From positions 1 to 44,004 of the forward strand of contig JAPDIY010000055.1 in assembly GCA_029259335.1 (NCBI GenBank): DNA of 44,004 bases, given 5' to 3'. A program made the position numbers and the translations under genes. Below, one piece after another: positions 41,191 through 44,004 of the stretch; within the stretch, counting starts at the first letter, position 1, and every line of letters begins with the position of its first letter. The DNA is from Archaeoglobi archaeon (GTDB lineage: Archaea; Halobacteriota; Archaeoglobi; Archaeoglobales; Archaeoglobaceae). The notes under the pieces are model-generated. The model was given only the letters and a program-made list of their open reading frames with translations, searched no databases and was not told the DNA's origin.

Positions 41191-42378
41191 ATGGAAGATG
41201 TATATATTGCGGAATATTTGAGGACTCCATTTTCGAGAAGCAGGCCGAAAAAACCTGAAAGAGATGTCTTCCATCAGATTAGAGGAGACGATCTGATGGC
41301 CATTGTGCTGGACAAATTGCCGGAGAAGGCCGGAATAGAGAAAAAGGAAGTTGAAAGGATTTTAGTTGGATGTGCCTTTCCTGTATGGGAAAACTGGGCA
41401 TATGGAGGTAGAGGACCTGCTCTCCTCGCCAAATATCCTGTAGAGACCTCTACCACCCACATAGACATGCAGTGCGCGTCATCACTCGTAACCACGGTCT
41501 ACGCCTACCTTGAAATAGCAACAGGCAACGTTGATGTTGCCATAGCGGGTGGCTACGAGCACATGACAAGGGTGCCGATGGGAGACAATCCGCATATTAG
41601 TCCGAACCTCAGATTTCTGGAGGATGAATATAAGGAGTACGATATGAGAACTGGTTTTGTGATGGGACTAACAGCAGAGAGATTGTTTGAGGAGGCAGAA
41701 TATCTGACAAAGGAGGACCTCGACAAGTGGGGTTTGAGAAGCCATCAACTTGCTGCAAAGGCACTGAAAGAAGGATATTTCAGAGGAGAGATCTTGCCAG
41801 TTGAGGCAAAGCAGGCTGACGGGTCAACAATACTTGTTGATTCCGATCAGTCAATAAGGCCAGATACAACTCTTGAGCAGATAGCTTCTCTCCCTCCAGC
41901 TTTCAAGCCGGGTGGGGTTATAACTGCCGGAAATTCTTCACCACTGAATGCCGGTGCGACAGGATTGCTGCTGGCGTCAAAGAAGAAAGTGGAAGAGCTC
42001 GGGCTTGAGCCTCTTGCAAAAATTGTTGCCTATGGCACCGCTGGAGTGTCGCCGTACGTAATGGGTAAGGGTCCGGTACCTTCGAGCAGGAAGGCTCTGG
42101 AGAAGGCTGGACTGAAGGTCAGCAATATAGACTACTGGGAGATAAACGAAGCTTTTGCTGTTGTCACTCTCTACGCCATCCACGAGCTTGGAATAGAGGA
42201 CGAAAGGGTAAATGTAAAAGGAGGAGCAATTGCCATAGGTCATCCACTTGCTGCGAGTGGTGCAAGGCTGATCGGAACTTTGGCAAGAATTCTCCAGGAG
42301 AAGGGCGGAGACTACGGCGTTGCCACTGCCTGTGTTGGAGGAGGGCAGGGTGCTGCTGTCGTTATCGAGAGAGTTTGA
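41191..42378 (+). CDS. Thiolase (acetyl-CoA C-acyltransferase)
   Basis: The 395-residue enzyme joins or splits acyl-CoA with acetyl-CoA. Cys 95 (IDMQCASSLVTT) is the nucleophile; WEINEAFAVV, GGAIAIGHPLAASGAR (His) and ACVGGGQG (second Cys) complete the active site. These are features of the degradative thiolase family with full catalytic residues, unlike the many archaeal thiolase-like proteins that lack them and work with a DUF35 partner. I chose ATG 41191 because GGAGGTGA lies just before it; an ATG at 41161 is inside the ligase gene. It lies between ligase and dehydratase-like genes. Confidence 0.93.
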   Translation: MEDVYIAEYLRTPFSRSRPKKPERDVFHQIRGDDLMAIVLDKLPEKAGIEKKEVERILVGCAFPVWENWAYGGRGPALLAKYPVETSTTHIDMQCASSLVTTVYAYLEIATGNVDVAIAGGYEHMTRVPMGDNPHISPNLRFLEDEYKEYDMRTGFVMGLTAERLFEEAEYLTKEDLDKWGLRSHQLAAKALKEGYFRGEILPVEAKQADGSTILVDSDQSIRPDTTLEQIASLPPAFKPGGVITAGNSSPLNAGATGLLLASKKKVEELGLEPLAKIVAYGTAGVSPYVMGKGPVPSSRKALEKAGLKVSNIDYWEINEAFAVVTLYAIHELGIEDERVNVKGGAIAIGHPLAASGARLIGTLARILQEKGGDYGVATACVGGGQGAAVVIERV

Positions 42379-42392
42379 TTATGGTGAGAAAA

Positions 42393-43835
42393 ATGAGAAC
42401 GTCGGAAGAATACAGGCAAGACCTGTATCGGTTGAAACCGAACGTATACGTTAGGGGTAAGAAAGTTGGGAGAGACGATCCCGAAGTTAGTGGCGGCATC
42501 AATATTATCTCAAAAACCTTCGATCTGGTAGACGACCCGTACTTCAAGGATCTTCTTACCGCTAAATCTCATATAAGCGGTAAGAGGATTAACAGATTCA
42601 CACACATACACCAATCTGCCGAAGATTTGATGAAAAAGCAGGAAATGACAAGAAAGATTTGCAGATTGGTTGGAGGTTGCATTCAGCGATGTATGGGCTG
42701 CGATGCTATGAACGGACTTTCAATCGCCACGTTTGCTGCAGACATGGAGCACGGAACTGACTATCACAAGAGATTCCTGGAGTATCTCAAGGAGTTTCAG
42801 GAAAGAGACATGGTTGCTGCATGCGCGCAGACTGATGTAAAGGGTGACAGGAGTAAGAGACCGCACCAGCAGGACGATCCGGATATGTACGTCAGGGTTG
42901 TGGAGAAAAGGAGTGATGGCATAGTTGTAAGGGGGGCGAAGAACTGTATAACGATGGCTGCAGTAGCGGACGAGATAATCGTCGTCCCGACAAGGGCGAT
43001 GATGCCTGAGGACAAGGACTACTGTGTAGCCTTCGCCATTCCTGCTGATGCTGATGGCGTTAAGATAGTGGCAAGAACGTCGAAAGTTAGGGCACCTAAA
43101 GGACTGGACATGCCCCAGGGTGAGTTTGGTGATGACGAGAACATGATAATTTTTGACGACGTCTTTGTGCCGTGGGACAGGGTGTTTATATGCGGAGAGA
43201 ACAGATACGCAACACTCGCTGCTTACCTGTTTGCATTATTCCACAGACACAGCTACACGGGATGCAAGCCAGCAACGACAGATATCATAATGGGCTTTGG
43301 TGCCTTAATTGCCGAGTACAACGGAGTGTATGAGAGGCACAATATAAGAGAGAAGCTCGTTGAGCTTGCAGCCACTGCGGAGCTTGTTTATGCTGCTGGA
43401 ATTGCCTCAGCTGTTCACGGCACAAAAACCCCGGCAGGAACGTTCATGCCAAACGAAGTTTACGCCAATATCGGAAGAAGACACGCTGGTTTGAACTACT
43501 ACAAGGAGCTTGAGATACTCGCGGAGCTTGCAGGTGGATTGCCGGCAGCGTTGCCATTCGCAGAAGACTTTTTGAGCTCCGAAGTTGGACCTCTCATCAA
43601 GAAGTATATAAAGCGCAAAAGCGATGTTCCGCCTGAAGACGTGTATCGCTGCCTTTACGGAATTTCAAACATCCTTTGCTCATCACTCGGAGGGGTGCAG
43701 GCTGTTGCTGGAGTGCACGGTGGTGGTTCTCCAGTGATGGAGGAGATAGCAATCTGGAGAACCTACGATTTTGAGAAGAAGAAGGACATAGCCAAGTATC
43801 TTGTGGGGATAAGCAAGGATATGCCGAAGGATTGA
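42393..43835 (+). CDS. 4-hydroxybutyryl-CoA dehydratase-type protein (HpaB/AbfD family)
   Basis: The 480-residue protein is a flavoprotein of the 4-hydroxyphenylacetate 3-monooxygenase family. Counted from the earlier TTG at 42375, Cys 102 and Cys 106 (GGCIQRCMGCDAMN), His 290 and Cys 297 (FHRHSYTGCK) match Cys 99, Cys 103, His 292 and Cys 299 of the Clostridium dehydratase, which hold a 4Fe-4S cluster. It should therefore be a cluster-containing dehydratase and not an oxygenase. That enzyme turns 4-hydroxybutyryl-CoA into crotonyl-CoA. ATG 42393 follows GGTGA and aligns with the Clostridium start. The gene follows the thiolase with a short gap, so both may work in one acid-degrading path. 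Confidence 0.88.
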   Translation: MRTSEEYRQDLYRLKPNVYVRGKKVGRDDPEVSGGINIISKTFDLVDDPYFKDLLTAKSHISGKRINRFTHIHQSAEDLMKKQEMTRKICRLVGGCIQRCMGCDAMNGLSIATFAADMEHGTDYHKRFLEYLKEFQERDMVAACAQTDVKGDRSKRPHQQDDPDMYVRVVEKRSDGIVVRGAKNCITMAAVADEIIVVPTRAMMPEDKDYCVAFAIPADADGVKIVARTSKVRAPKGLDMPQGEFGDDENMIIFDDVFVPWDRVFICGENRYATLAAYLFALFHRHSYTGCKPATTDIIMGFGALIAEYNGVYERHNIREKLVELAATAELVYAAGIASAVHGTKTPAGTFMPNEVYANIGRRHAGLNYYKELEILAELAGGLPAALPFAEDFLSSEVGPLIKKYIKRKSDVPPEDVYRCLYGISNILCSSLGGVQAVAGVHGGGSPVMEEIAIWRTYDFEKKKDIAKYLVGISKDMPKD

Positions 43836-43837
43836 TC

Positions 43838-43880
43838 TTTTTACTTTTTTACTTTTTAAAAAATAATAAAATAATAAATA
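43838..43880. terminator. AT-rich bidirectional terminator region
   Basis: T-runs after the dehydratase-like gene on the plus strand (TTTTTACTTTTTTAC) are followed by A-rich sequence, which gives T-runs on the minus strand after the convergent acyl-CoA dehydrogenase gene. Archaeal transcripts commonly end at such T-runs. Confidence 0.5.
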
Positions 43881-44004
43881 TCACATCAAAGGATGCTTCC
43901 TCACAGTGCCGAGTCTTGATGGGATTTTGCCGAGCAGCGATCTACCAATAATCTCAATTTCAATCTCCCTTGTACCCTCGTAGATCTCAAGTATTCTTAC
44001 ATCT
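43881..44004 (-). CDS. Acyl-CoA dehydrogenase, C-terminal end only
   Basis: The minus strand reads open from the window edge to TGA at 43881-43883. The visible 41 codons include RILEIYEGTREIEIEIIGRS, the C-terminal signature of acyl-CoA dehydrogenases (IYEGT followed by the final helix), and end in RKHPLM. The enzyme removes two hydrogens from an acyl-CoA, passing electrons to ETF through FAD. It converges on the dehydratase-like gene across an AT-rich terminator. Together with the ligase and thiolase it supports a beta-oxidation function for this end of the window. Confidence 0.85.
   Translation of the reverse strand, partial: DVRILEIYEGTREIEIEIIGRSLLGKIPSRLGTVRKHPLM

Noticed and set aside
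1-44004. CRISPR arrays, tRNA and rRNA genes
   Set aside because: No regularly spaced repeats were seen, and the only gaps over 200 bases are filled by insertion sequences and pseudogenes; no cloverleaf was found in the short spacers.

Overview
The window looks like a chromosome segment of an archaeon of the Archaeoglobaceae, close to Archaeoglobus but not A. fulgidus itself. The evidence is the gene content: sn-glycerol-1-phosphate dehydrogenase and HMG-CoA reductase for ether lipids, the small subunit of polymerase D, O-phosphoseryl-tRNA synthetase, transcription factor S, the RNase P subunit Rpp21, archaeal riboflavin synthase and FAD synthetase, and many CoA-dependent catabolic genes. From memory, not from a search, several blocks keep the gene order of A. 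fulgidus (near AF1671-1676, AF1416-1421, AF1787-1791 and AF0108-0110). The Sir2 protein is clearly diverged from AF1676 as I remember it, which argues for another species. Genes are packed tightly, with many 1-4 base overlaps. Many starts lie about 25 bases after a TATA-like element, which suggests leaderless mRNAs; others have a GGAGGTGA-type ribosome binding site.

Layout. 1-3602: a CoA-transferase pair, a phenylacetate-CoA ligase, a double ACT-domain protein and a two-helix potassium channel with an RCK domain. 3609-5950 (minus): glycerol-1-phosphate dehydrogenase, an HtpX protease and a membrane-anchored thioredoxin-like protein. 6001-10936: a Sir2 deacylase, TruD, a decayed insertion sequence, an HD phosphohydrolase and an Asp/Glu racemase-like protein. 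10962-17270: a UPF0182 membrane protein, a stomatin, PRPP synthetase, FAD synthetase, an aminotransferase and riboflavin synthase. 17309-21902: a CLC chloride protein, a dihydropteroate-synthase-like protein, a secreted coiled-coil protein and a tiny lipoprotein. 21891-25256 (minus): PHP protein, Nudix hydrolase, TFS, HMG-CoA reductase and a formyl-folate cyclo-ligase homologue.

25257-30000 is the scrambled part. An IS5-like element sits a few bases after an apparent start codon, next to a small gene remnant. A membrane protein and an acyl-CoA ligase follow, then an RND-family transporter whose middle is gone and replaced by a truncated IS630-like transposase. 30012-31773 is an intact four-gene operon of small proteins, one a membrane-anchored Roadblock/LC7-like protein and one a coiled coil anchored by its C-terminus. 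I could not match it to a described system, and it is the best candidate here for something new.

31779-39220 returns to housekeeping: flavin reductase-like protein, XRE-type regulator, nucleoside phosphorylase, phosphoribosyltransferase, PolD small subunit, signal peptidase, SepRS, Rpp21 and an iron-sulfur DUF2148 protein. 39414-44004 is a catabolic cluster: a second acyl-CoA ligase about 70% identical to the first, a thiolase, a 4-hydroxybutyryl-CoA dehydratase-type protein and the end of an acyl-CoA dehydrogenase. Together the ligases, thiolase, dehydratase and dehydrogenase point to acid degradation through CoA thioesters. The three insertion sequences are all inactive by sequence.
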